Shown piece by piece: positions 8,244 through 15,621 of a stretch of 16,606 nucleotides of DNA (position 1 is its first letter; the number at the start of each line of letters is the position of its first letter). Position numbers and translations under genes: made by a program. This stretch comes from JBFEYJ01 sp041546305 (GTDB lineage Bacteria; Pseudomonadota; Gammaproteobacteria; Thiohalomonadales; Thiohalomonadaceae): positions 1-16,606 of the forward strand of contig JBFEWO010000052.1 in the NCBI GenBank assembly GCA_041546305.1. Reading direction: 5' to 3'. The notes under the pieces are model-generated. The model did no database searches. It was not told where the DNA came from and saw only the letters and a list, made by a program, of their open reading frames with translations.

Positions 8244-9377
8244 ATGAGCAAACGTGATTATTATGAGGTGCTGGGGGTCCAGCGCAATGCCACCGAGGCC
8301 GAGATCAAAAAGGCCTTCAAAAAGCTTGCGATGAAATACCACCCGGACCGAAATCCTGACAACAAGGAAGCCGAAGAGAAGTTCAAGGAAGCCAAAGAGG
8401 CTTACGATGTGTTGTCCGATGCGCAAAAACGTGCCGCTTACGACCAATTCGGCCATGACGGTGTGTCCGGCATGGGAGGCGGCTATGGTGCGGGCGGTTT
8501 TGGCGGCGGATCCAACTTCAGTGACATCTTTGGCGATGTCTTCGGGGACATTTTCGGTGGGGCCCGTGGAGGCGGCCAGCGGGTCTACCGTGGTGCCGAT
8601 CTGCGCTATAACCTTGAACTCAGCCTGGAAGAGGCTGTTGCTGGCACCACAGTCAAGATTCGTGTCCCAACCCTGGTTGCCTGTGAGGTGTGCGGAGGAA
8701 CAGGTGCCAAGAAGGGGACCAGCCCGACCACCTGTCCGACCTGTCATGGTCAGGGCCAGGTGAGAATGCAGCAGGGCTTTTTCTCCCTGCAACAGACCTG
8801 TCCGCATTGTCATGGCAGTGGCAAGATCATCACCGACCCATGCAGCAACTGCCATGGAGAAGGTCGGGTTCAGAAACAGAAGACCCTATCGGTCAAGGTG
8901 CCAGCGGGGGTGGATACAGGAGATCGGATCCGTCTGTCCGGCGAGGGTGAGGCGGGTGAGAACGGTGGTCCGCCGGGCGATCTCTATGTGCAGATCACTG
9001 TGCGTGAACATGCGATCTTCAAGCGTGACGGTAATGACCTCTACTGCGAGGTACCGATCAGTTTCACCACTGCGGCACTGGGCGGCGAGCTGGACGTTCC
9101 GACGCTCGATGGCCGGGTCAAACTGAAAGTCCCTGCAGAGAGCCAGACGGGTAAGTTGTTCCGCCTGCGTGGCAAAGGGGTCAAGTCGGTTCGTGGTGCC
9201 CATGTTGGCGATTTGTTGTGCAAGATCATCGTCGAAACTCCGGTTAATCTGACCGGAAAGCAGAAGGAGTTGTTGCGCGAGTTTGACGAGACGATGAAAG
9301 GCAACGACAAACACAGCCCTCGCCACACCTCTTGGCTGGATGGCGTAAAAAAATTCTTCGAGGACTTGAAGCTGTGA
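8244..9377 (+). CDS. dnaJ: Chaperone protein DnaJ (Hsp40, type I)
   Basis: DnaJ delivers unfolded clients to DnaK and stimulates its ATPase. The 377-residue product (E. coli 376) has the full type I layout. The J-domain has HPD at residues 33-35. A Gly/Phe-rich linker at about 75-110 includes GGGYGAGGFGGGSNFSDIFG. The zinc region, residues 147-207, contains four CxxCxGxG repeats (CEVCGGTG, CPTCHGQG, CPHCHGSG, CSNCHGEG), and the C-terminal client-binding beta domains follow. All eight zinc-binding cysteines are present. An in-frame ATG-like start at 8217 was rejected: the ATG at 8244 begins MSKRDYYEVLG and follows a GGGAAG site. It is the last chaperone gene of the operon, separated from dnaK by 107 bases holding a palindromic element. 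Confidence 0.98.
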   Translation: MSKRDYYEVLGVQRNATEAEIKKAFKKLAMKYHPDRNPDNKEAEEKFKEAKEAYDVLSDAQKRAAYDQFGHDGVSGMGGGYGAGGFGGGSNFSDIFGDVFGDIFGGARGGGQRVYRGADLRYNLELSLEEAVAGTTVKIRVPTLVACEVCGGTGAKKGTSPTTCPTCHGQGQVRMQQGFFSLQQTCPHCHGSGKIITDPCSNCHGEGRVQKQKTLSVKVPAGVDTGDRIRLSGEGEAGENGGPPGDLYVQITVREHAIFKRDGNDLYCEVPISFTTAALGGELDVPTLDGRVKLKVPAESQTGKLFRLRGKGVKSVRGAHVGDLLCKIIVETPVNLTGKQKELLREFDETMKGNDKHSPRHTSWLDGVKKFFEDLKL

Positions 9378-9469
9378 GGCATTTTCAGCAGCTGCCGTAA
9401 CAGTAGCTGTTGTGGCAACCAATTGATGGCATTGCTGTCTTACTGCATGGGCCAATAGAGGATGACATC

Positions 9470-9991
9470 ATGTCCGAAAAAAATGCGCTATTGAAGAAAC
9501 ACTTTGACGGAATGCGGCGGCGTCTACTCGGTGGCGCGTTAGCGGGGGTCGGTATCGCTGCACTCGGTAGCCGTGCGTCTGCGCAGGAAGAGGCTGGCGG
9601 GGTGGATGAGTTGCACTTCCCCGGTGATGAGCCGGAGCACAAGGTCGTCTATCAGTTCAATAAGGCCGATCTTGGTTATCAGGATCACGTGATTTTCTCA
9701 GTGGGTGAGATGCTGAGGAAGTACGGCGATAATGTCAAAATCGTTGTTGTCGCCTTTGCCGAAGGCATTCATATTCTCGGTAAAAATCCCGGACGTGAGG
9801 TAAAGGACGAGATTCGTCAACGTATCTCATCATTGGCCCACTACGGGGTGGAATTCCATGCCTGCGGCAATACCATGGCCAGCCTCAAATGGACAGAGAA
9901 GGATTTGGTTGATTTTGCCCAGGTGGTACAAGTTGGCGCGGCTGACCTGATGGAGCTACAGGAGCAGGGTTACAGCTACATCAGTTGGTAA
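9470..9991 (+). CDS. Exported DsrE/DsrF-family protein with Tat-type signal
   Basis: The 173-residue product has a twin-arginine-like leader: basic MRRRLLGG at 15-22, a hydrophobic stretch AGVGIAALG, and a likely cleavage after ASA at residue 38. It would act outside the cytoplasm. The mature part resembles COG1416-type DsrE/DsrF proteins, with YQFNKADL, VGEMLRKYGDNVKIVVVAFAEGIHIL and GVEFHACGNTMASL. Cys132 in HACGNTM is the only cysteine and sits at the family's typical position. Cytosolic DsrE/TusD proteins carry persulfide sulfur in sulfur oxidation or tRNA thiolation, but the exported single-gene forms have no settled role, and no DsrF, DsrH or TusA partner is nearby. The ATG at 9470 has an AGAGGA site 7 bases upstream. 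The gaps to dnaJ (92 bases) and dapB (53 bases) allow co-transcription. Confidence 0.8.
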   Translation: MSEKNALLKKHFDGMRRRLLGGALAGVGIAALGSRASAQEEAGGVDELHFPGDEPEHKVVYQFNKADLGYQDHVIFSVGEMLRKYGDNVKIVVVAFAEGIHILGKNPGREVKDEIRQRISSLAHYGVEFHACGNTMASLKWTEKDLVDFAQVVQVGAADLMELQEQGYSYISW

Positions 9992-10044
9992 GCGGTGCGG
10001 TTTAATACGCGATAACGTGATAATAACGAATAGGTGAAAGAGGC

Positions 10045-10851
10045 ATGACTCGTATTGCAGTCACCGGTGCGGCCGGCCGCATGGGAAAAAATATTATCGA
10101 AGCAATTCAGATGCTCGAAGGGGTGGAGCTGGGGGCAGCGATAGAGCGTGTGGGTTCGACCATGATCGGCTTAGACGCCGGGGAATTGGCCGGGGTCGGT
10201 TCTCTCGGAGTGAAGATTACTGACAGTCTCGAGGCCGTGACCGATAGCTTTGATGTCCTTATCGACTTTACCCTGCCCGAGGTGACCGAGGCCAATGTGA
10301 ATGTTTGTCGCAGTGCCGGCAAGAAAATGGTGATCGGTACCACCGGGCTGAGTGACGCGCAAAAAGCCAAGCTAGCGGAAGCTGCCAATGATATCGCCAT
10401 TGTCTTTGCTCCCAACATGAGCGTGGGTGTGAATCTTTGCCTCAAGTTGCTACAACTGGCCGCCCAGGTGCTCGGCGATGACGTGGATATCGAGGTGATC
10501 GAGGCACACCATCGCCACAAGATCGATGCCCCTTCCGGCACCGCCTTGGCGATGGGTGAGGTTGTGGCCGAAGCACTGGGGCGGGATCTCAAGGAGTGTG
10601 CCGTTTACGGCCGCGAGGGGCGCACCGGTGAGCGCGATCGGAAGACCATCGGTTTCGAGACCATCCGTGCCGGAGATATCGTTGGCGAGCATACCGTGAT
10701 GTTTGCCGCCATCGGGGAGCGGGTGGAAATCACCCACAAAGCCTCCAGCCGCATGACCTTCGCCAAGGGGGCTGTGCGTGCTGCTGCCTGGCTTGCAGAC
10801 AAGGACCAAGGCCTGTTCGACATGCAGGACGTGCTGTCGCTGAAAAACTAA
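10045..10851 (+). CDS. dapB: 4-hydroxy-tetrahydrodipicolinate reductase DapB
   Basis: DapB reduces 4-hydroxy-tetrahydrodipicolinate with NAD(P)H in the diaminopimelate/lysine pathway, supplying peptidoglycan and protein synthesis. The 268-residue product has the Rossmann motif GAAGRMG at residues 8-14. VIGTTGLSD lies at about 97-104 and FAPNMSVGVN at about 121-130. The catalytic segment EAHHRHKIDAPSGTA holds His155 and Lys159, equivalent to E. coli His159 and Lys163. The ATG at 10045 follows an AGAGG site 5 bases upstream. dnaJ-dapB linkage is known in Pseudomonas, where carA, carB and greA follow; here the next gene is prfB. Confidence 0.97.
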   Translation: MTRIAVTGAAGRMGKNIIEAIQMLEGVELGAAIERVGSTMIGLDAGELAGVGSLGVKITDSLEAVTDSFDVLIDFTLPEVTEANVNVCRSAGKKMVIGTTGLSDAQKAKLAEAANDIAIVFAPNMSVGVNLCLKLLQLAAQVLGDDVDIEVIEAHHRHKIDAPSGTALAMGEVVAEALGRDLKECAVYGREGRTGERDRKTIGFETIRAGDIVGEHTVMFAAIGERVEITHKASSRMTFAKGAVRAAAWLADKDQGLFDMQDVLSLKN

Positions 10852-11049
10852 AAGCCTTCGGGCATCCACTGAACACATGGATGTGTCCAGCATTTACGAT
10901 TTAAGTCCACCGTCAGGGACAGATTGAGCTTGCCAATCGTACTCCTAGGTATTCCTTGGCTATTCCTTTTATCTTCCAGTTTCATCCCATCACTCCCGTG
11001 TAGTATGATTACCGGCTTTCTTACTGTTGCCGGAACGGTCCCGAAGTCC
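10852..11049. other. Intergenic region between dapB and prfB, possible synteny junction
   Basis: These 198 bases hold no convincing gene. Just after the dapB stop is a small GCC-TTCG-GGC tetraloop hairpin (10854-10863), then a 6-base-arm repeat ACACAT/ATGTGT (10873-10886). Neither is followed by a T-tract, so I do not call a terminator. An open frame on the minus strand contains IPRSTIGKLNLSL but matches nothing I can name. The right part holds the likely prfB promoter. Confidence 0.5.
10981..11009 (+). promoter_or_regulatory. Weak predicted prfB promoter
   Basis: A -10-like TATGAT (11004-11009, 5 of 6) lies 17 bases after a poor -35, TTCATC (10981-10986, 3 of 6). It would give a leader of about 35 bases before the prfB ATG. 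No second element supports it, so this is a tentative call. Confidence 0.3.
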
Positions 11050-12148
11050 ATGCTGGAAATTAATCCTATTCTGAACAAAATCAAAGATATGCAAGGGCGT
11101 GTTGATGCCCTGAGGGGGTATCTTTGACTACGATGTCAAAAGTGAACGTTTGACTGAAGTCTGCCGTGAGTTGGAAGACCCTGCGATCTGGAACAGGCCG
11201 GAATATGCGCAGGAGCTCGGGCGTGAGCGCGTTGCGTTGGAGAAGGTGGTAGAGACCATCGATGGGCTGACCGAAAGCCTCGGCGATGCCAAAGATCTGC
11301 TCGATATGGCGGCAGAGGAGGGCGACGAGGACACGGTCAATGCGGTCAGCGACGATGTGGCCAAGGCGGAAAAGCAGCTCGAGGAGCTGGAGTTTCGCCG
11401 CATGTTCGCTGGCGAGATGGATCCGAACAACGCCTATCTGGATATTCAGGCCGGCTCCGGCGGTACCGAGGCGCAGGACTGGGCCAGCATGTTGCTGCGC
11501 ATGTATCTGCGCTGGGGCGAGCGCAGCGGTTTCAAGACCGAGCTGATGGAGGTTTCCGAGGGGGAGGTAGCAGGCATCAAGAGTGCTACCATCAAGTTCG
11601 AGGGCGAGTACGCCTTCGGCTGGCTGCGCACCGAAACCGGGGTGCATCGCCTGGTGCGCAAGTCGCCCTTCGATTCCGGCAACCGTCGCCACACCTCCTT
11701 TGCCTCGGTCTTTATCTCGCCGGAAATTGATGACAGTGTCGAGATCGACATCAACCCGGCGGATCTGCGCATCGACGTCTATCGAGCCTCCGGCGCCGGC
11801 GGCCAGCACGTCAACCGCACCGAATCGGCCGTGCGTATTACCCATAACCCGACCGGGATCGTGGTGCAGTGCCAGAATGATCGATCCCAGCACAAGAACA
11901 AGGATCAGGCGATGAAACAGCTCAAGGCCAAGCTGTACGAGCTGGAAATGCAAAAGCGCAGCGCCGACCAGCAGGCACTGGAGGAGAGCAAGTCGGACAT
12001 TGGCTGGGGTTCGCAGATCCGTTCCTATGTTCTGGATCAATCACGTATCAAGGACCTGCGCACCAGCGTCGAGACCAGCAACACCCAGGCGGTGTTGGAC
12101 GGGGATTTGGATGATTTTATCGAGGCCAGCCTGAAGAGCGGCCTGTAA
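11050..12148 (+). CDS. prfB: Peptide chain release factor 2, expressed by programmed +1 frameshift
   Basis: RF2 terminates translation at UGA and UAA. The first 25 codons (MLEINPILNKIKDMQGRVDA...RGYL) end at an in-frame TGA at 11125-11127. Reading then continues in the +1 frame from GAC at 11126 to the stop ending at 12148. The joined product is 365 residues, exactly the E. coli length. The stop-codon recognition tripeptide SPF falls at 205-207 and the catalytic GGQ at 250-252, as in E. coli. Conserved blocks include DIQAGSGGTEAQDWASMLLR and GAGGQHVNRTESAVRITH. The frameshift makes synthesis self-limiting: abundant RF2 terminates at the internal UGA. No strong ribosome site precedes the ATG at 11050. 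lysS follows after 18 bases, the same pair as in E. coli. Confidence 0.98.
11113..11128 (+). promoter_or_regulatory. RF2 programmed frameshift signal
   Basis: The sequence reads AGGGGGTATCTTTGAC: an internal Shine-Dalgarno-like AGGGGG at 11113-11118, three bases, the slippery CTT codon at 11122-11124, then TGA followed by C. This is the same arrangement as the E. coli prfB site. The weak UGAC termination context and the upstream SD favour the CUU-to-UUU slip when RF2 is scarce. Confidence 0.97.
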
Positions 12149-12166
12149 CAGACTATACGGTTATAG

Positions 12167-13678
12167 ATGATGAGTGAAGAGAAGCAGGTAGAGACACAGG
12201 ATGAGAACCGCTTGATCACCGAGCGCCGCGCCAAGCTGGCAGCTCTGCGGGAGAAAGGGGTGGCTTTCCCCAGCGATTTTCGCCGCAACGTCGTGGCAGG
12301 CGAATTGCACGCTAAGTATGGCGAAATGGAGAAGGAAGTTTTGGAGGCGGAGGGTGTGCGCGTTGCCGTGGCCGGTCGTATGATGGGGCAGCGGATCATG
12401 GGTAAGGCAAGTTTCGCCCAGATTAAGGATATGTCAGGTGCCATACAGCTCTACGTACAGAAGGCGATGATCTCTGATGAGGTTTATGAGCAGTTTAAGA
12501 GCTGGGACATCGGCGATATCCTCGGTGCTGAAGGGACCTTGTTCAAGACTCAGAAAGGGGAGTTGTCGGTTAAGGTTGATACCATTCGCCTGCTGACCAA
12601 GTCGTTGCGTCCTTTGCCGGAGAAGTGGCACGGCCTTACTGACCAAGAGACTAAGTATCGTCAGCGTTACCTGGATCTCATCGTCAATGACGTCACCCGC
12701 AACACCTTCCGTGTACGTTCGCAAATCATCCATTACATCCGTGACTTTATGGTGGCGCGTGAGTTTCTTGAGGTAGAGACGCCAATGATGCAGGCGATCC
12801 CCGGTGGGGCTACCGCCAAGCCGTTCATTACCTTCCATAACGCGCTCGACATGGAGCTTTTCCTGCGTATCGCGCCTGAGTTGTATCTCAAGCGCCTAGT
12901 GGTCGGCGGTTTTGAGCGAGTGTTCGAGATAAATCGTAATTTCCGTAACGAGGGTCTCTCTACACGCCACAATCCTGAGTTCACCATGATGGAGTTCTAT
13001 CAGGCGTATGCCGACTACAATGACCTGATGGATTTGACCGAGGAGCTGTTACGCGGTCTGGCCGAAACGGTGCTTGGTACTAGCATTGTTAGCTATCAGG
13101 GTGACTCTTATGATTTCGGCAAACCCTTCACGCGCATGACGGTGAAGGAATCGATCCTCCACTTCAATCCGGAGATCACCGAGGCTCAGCTGGATGATCT
13201 CGAAGAGGCCCGTCAAGTTGCCAAGGGAATGGGTATCCCGCTGAAGGATTCTTATGGCTTGGGTAAGGTACAGATCGAGATCTTTGAGAAGACCGTGGAA
13301 CATCGCCTCAAGGACCCAACCTTTATTACCGCTTATCCCACCGAGGTCTCACCTTTGGCACGACGCAATGATGATGATCACTTCGTTACCGATCGTTTTG
13401 AATTCTTCGTCGGCGGTCGTGAGATCGCCAATGGTTTCTCCGAGTTGAACGACGCGGAGGACCAGGCCGAACGGTTCCGTCGTCAGGTCGAGGAGAAGGC
13501 GGCCGGAGATGAGGAGGCAATGCACTTTGACGCCGACTACATCGTAGCGCTGGAGCATGGTCTGCCACCGACTGCAGGAGAAGGGATTGGTATCGATCGT
13601 CTGGTGATGTTGTTTACCGATGCACCATCAATTAGGGACGTGTTGCTGTTCCCGCACATGCGTCCGCAGGTGGATTAA
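12167..13678 (+). CDS. lysS: Lysyl-tRNA synthetase, class II
   Basis: LysS attaches lysine to tRNA-Lys. The 503-residue product has an N-terminal OB-fold anticodon-binding domain (VAVAGRMMGQRIMGKASF at about 65-82). The class II catalytic core carries motif 1 (EVETPMMQAIPGGATAKPF), motif 2 (FERVFEINRNFRNEG, then HNPEFTMMEFYQAYADY) and motif 3 (GLPPTAGEGIGIDRLVMLF, about 465-483). Similarity to E. coli LysS runs over the whole length. Two tandem ATGs (12167 and 12170) could start the protein; neither has a clear Shine-Dalgarno sequence, so initiation may rely on coupling to prfB, whose stop is 18 bases upstream. A strong terminator follows 59 bases after the stop. Confidence 0.98.
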   Translation: MMSEEKQVETQDENRLITERRAKLAALREKGVAFPSDFRRNVVAGELHAKYGEMEKEVLEAEGVRVAVAGRMMGQRIMGKASFAQIKDMSGAIQLYVQKAMISDEVYEQFKSWDIGDILGAEGTLFKTQKGELSVKVDTIRLLTKSLRPLPEKWHGLTDQETKYRQRYLDLIVNDVTRNTFRVRSQIIHYIRDFMVAREFLEVETPMMQAIPGGATAKPFITFHNALDMELFLRIAPELYLKRLVVGGFERVFEINRNFRNEGLSTRHNPEFTMMEFYQAYADYNDLMDLTEELLRGLAETVLGTSIVSYQGDSYDFGKPFTRMTVKESILHFNPEITEAQLDDLEEARQVAKGMGIPLKDSYGLGKVQIEIFEKTVEHRLKDPTFITAYPTEVSPLARRNDDDHFVTDRFEFFVGGREIANGFSELNDAEDQAERFRRQVEEKAAGDEEAMHFDADYIVALEHGLPPTAGEGIGIDRLVMLFTDAPSIRDVLLFPHMRPQVD

Positions 13679-13737
13679 CGGATTGGCGTAGTGCTAGTTC
13701 GAGATTGTTCGGCTCTGGTCGAGAATCCTGGGACCTA

Positions 13738-13773
13738 AAAAAAGGGGGGTGGACGAAGTCCACCCCCTTTTTT
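13738..13773. terminator. Bidirectional rho-independent terminator between lysS and ygfZ
   Basis: A 10-bp perfect GC-rich stem (GGGGGTGGAC at 13745-13754 and GTCCACCCCC at 13758-13767) has a GAA loop. It is flanked by six A on the left (13738-13743) and six T on the right (13768-13773). This is a textbook intrinsic terminator in both directions and serves the convergent lysS (plus) and ygfZ (minus) transcripts. Confidence 0.95.
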
Positions 13774-13875
13774 ATCAGGAAGTCAGCACATGCAGTAGCT
13801 CTATGAAATTGGCCACGATGACCAATCGCTATTTAGCCGTGTTATTGGAGCCTATGACATGAAAGTGTTACGCGT

Positions 13876-14946
13876 TTATCCCGCTACCTGCGGCGAACTC
13901 TCCGTTTGCTCGAAGTGGTAGGGGAGGGATAAAAGTTGCAGTCTTGCCGATTCATCGGCTGCCAGAGAAATCTCTCCACTTTCTGCAGCGACGATTTCGA
14001 CCACACAAAGGATTTCGTAGCCCCCGTTGGGTGACGATGCAACCTTGACCACCTTTCCAGCACCCTGCCCACTGGCGCTGTGGGGGGAAGTGAGTTCATC
14101 ACCCGGCACAGGACGAATAGCACTGTCCACATGAGCGCGGTACATGCGGCGCTTGAGTTTGCCAAGATACTGCATGCGAGCAACGATCTCCTGGCCGGTG
14201 TAGCACCCCTTCTTGAAACTGACCCCATTGACCAACTGGAGGTTGACCATTTGAGGTACGAATGCCTCAACCGTTTCACTGTAAATGCTGGGAAGCCCGG
14301 CCTGGATGTCCAGCAGTTCCCAACTATTGGCCCCGGCCTTTTGTGCGTGGGGGGCTAAAGCATCCCACAGGCTTTGCATGGCGGTGAATGAACCATGGAG
14401 TTCAAAACGGGGATGCTCTCCGGCAATGCGTAATACGGTGATTTCTTTCGCTGTGACGGATTCATCTTTCTCCGCAGGGCACTCGCCAAGGTGTTCACGT
14501 AACAGTCCTTCGGTATTCGGACCGGAGAGCCCGAAGCGGACCATCTGCTCACTCACATCCTCGAGACTGACCTGGGACCTCAACACAAACATTTGAAGTC
14601 GTTTGAGTGTAGTCTCCAGCAAGCCCTGTGGCAGGCTGAGATAATAGGCATCGTTGCGCTGGAACAGGCGAAACAGGGCGAGCATACGGCCTTTGGGGCT
14701 GGAGTAACTGCTTAATTGGTGGGCTGTTGCTGATACCTGACGGACATCGTTACTGAATTGGCCCTGCAGGAAGTTGCTGGCATCATCGCCGCTGGCCCGG
14801 ATGAGGGAAAAGTGACTGAGATCGCAAAGGATATCGCCTTCCGTTGCAGCCAGAATTTCAGCCTGTGGGTTGCCAAAATCGGTGACTTTGTTGTCCTCGA
14901 TGTTTGCACCCTGTCCGATCAGGTCCTGTCGCCACTCACTGTTCAT
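13876..14946 (-). CDS. ygfZ: YgfZ, folate-binding Fe-S cluster maintenance protein
   Basis: YgfZ is a tetrahydrofolate-binding GcvT-fold protein needed for the activity or repair of certain Fe-S enzymes (for example MiaB) and for oxidative-stress tolerance. The 356-residue product carries the diagnostic motif KGCYTGQE at residues 246-253 with the essential Cys248, followed by IVARMQYLGKLKRRMYR. Upstream blocks such as DLSHFSLIRASGDDASNFLQ (41-60) and SSPKGRMLALF (82-92) are typical of the family. The ATG at 14946 has a GAGGGA site about 6 bases before it, and a likely promoter lies at 14976-15004. It ends against the shared terminator with lysS. In many gammaproteobacteria ygfZ is divergent from sdhE-ygfX; here only the ygfX-like gene is present. 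Confidence 0.94.
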   Translation of the reverse strand: MNSEWRQDLIGQGANIEDNKVTDFGNPQAEILAATEGDILCDLSHFSLIRASGDDASNFLQGQFSNDVRQVSATAHQLSSYSSPKGRMLALFRLFQRNDAYYLSLPQGLLETTLKRLQMFVLRSQVSLEDVSEQMVRFGLSGPNTEGLLREHLGECPAEKDESVTAKEITVLRIAGEHPRFELHGSFTAMQSLWDALAPHAQKAGANSWELLDIQAGLPSIYSETVEAFVPQMVNLQLVNGVSFKKGCYTGQEIVARMQYLGKLKRRMYRAHVDSAIRPVPGDELTSPHSASGQGAGKVVKVASSPNGGYEILCVVEIVAAESGEISLAADESARLQLLSLPYHFEQTESSPQVAG

Positions 14947-14975
14947 TGACTATCCCTCACTAAATTACTAGGCCA

Positions 14976-15004
14976 ATCATAGCTGATTACTAAAAACATG
15001 ATAA
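14976..15004 (-). promoter_or_regulatory. Predicted ygfZ promoter
   Basis: On the minus strand, TTATCA (14999-15004, 4 of 6 for a -35) is separated by 17 bases from TATGAT (14976-14981, 5 of 6 for a -10). The predicted start near 14969 gives a leader of about 22 bases to the ygfZ ATG. The surrounding stretch is AT-rich compared with the neighbouring genes. Confidence 0.5.
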
Positions 15005-15153
15005 TAAAGATTATCCATACATCACTGAGCGTTTGCAGTGTATGGGTAGAACATGCGGCTGGAATGCATGAAAACAATGGGGACGGTGTTTCTCTTTTGT
15101 GCCCCTTTCCCTTCCCGGGTATTATCTGTCTGTCTTCGAAAAGGATTTCACTC

Positions 15154-15621
15154 ATGCCGGGATGCCATTCCAAGCAGCGTCTGGAACTGAAATGTCGTGC
15201 AGTAGCACGCCTTCGAACTCTTTATATCCTGGCCCTTGTGGGCGCAATTAGTTGCATCGTAACGCTCCCCTTACCACTACCGGTGTTGTCCCTGTTAATA
15301 GCGATGACCGCTGTAAGTGTAGTGCGCTGCTGGAGGCAGCGCTGCGAGCTGGGTGGGGACGTTGTCACCTTGTTGTGGGATACCGAAGGGCGATGGTGGT
15401 GGAAACAGGCCGGTGAGGAAACAGCGCTAAACTTGTGTCCTGATAGCTACCTTTCCTCAGGGATGGTGATCCTGAACTTTACTCACCCTGAAACAGGCCA
15501 CCGACGCTCGCTACTAGTGCTTCCGTTTTCGGTGCGGCCTGAATCTTTTCGCCGTTTGCGCGTGCAGCTCATGCTCGAACGCAGACATCTTCGGTCCGGC
15601 ATTGAAAATTCGGTGGGATGA
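15154..15621 (+). CDS. ygfX: YgfX-like inner-membrane protein (CptA family)
   Basis: This 155-residue protein has two adjacent hydrophobic segments (about 22-39 and 41-57) near the N-terminus. A cytosolic domain follows with the YgfX pattern: LLWDTEGRWWW, a hydrophobic VILNF strand, HRRSLLVLPFSVRPESFRRLRVQL. E. coli YgfX (CptA, PF07254) was described as a toxin acting on MreB/FtsZ, encoded beside its proposed antitoxin SdhE; other work ties SdhE to flavinylation of succinate dehydrogenase. The frame is open back to 14998, but the ATG at 15154 is preceded by AAGGA at 8-base spacing and gives a family-like length. The upstream part resembles nothing I know. The 3' end overlaps the end of convergent nadB by 53 bases. 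Family assignment rests on pattern and location, not strong identity. Confidence 0.72.
   Translation: MPGCHSKQRLELKCRAVARLRTLYILALVGAISCIVTLPLPLPVLSLLIAMTAVSVVRCWRQRCELGGDVVTLLWDTEGRWWWKQAGEETALNLCPDSYLSSGMVILNFTHPETGHRRSLLVLPFSVRPESFRRLRVQLMLERRHLRSGIENSVG

Noticed and set aside
10854..10886. An intrinsic terminator after dapB (GCC-TTCG-GGC and ACACAT/ATGTGT repeats)
   Set aside because: The stems are short (3-6 bp) and no T-tract follows either.
10848..11084. A 78-codon minus-strand frame between dapB and prfB as a gene or transposase remnant
   Set aside because: No recognisable domain or ribosome site, and its start lies inside the well-supported prfB coding region.
13695..13735. A tRNA-like 3' portion (GGTCGAGAATCC) after lysS
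   Set aside because: The segment does not form a T-arm stem, and no acceptor, D or anticodon arm can be drawn.
13774..13875. A functional site at the ATTGG/CCAAT inverted repeat downstream of ygfZ
   Set aside because: Only 5-base arms around a 9-base loop, no T-tract, and the strong shared terminator is adjacent.
14998..15153. An N-terminal extension of the ygfX product, or an sdhE remnant
   Set aside because: The 52 extra codons show no SdhE or YgfX similarity, whereas the ATG at 15154 has a good AAGGA site and gives a family-like length.
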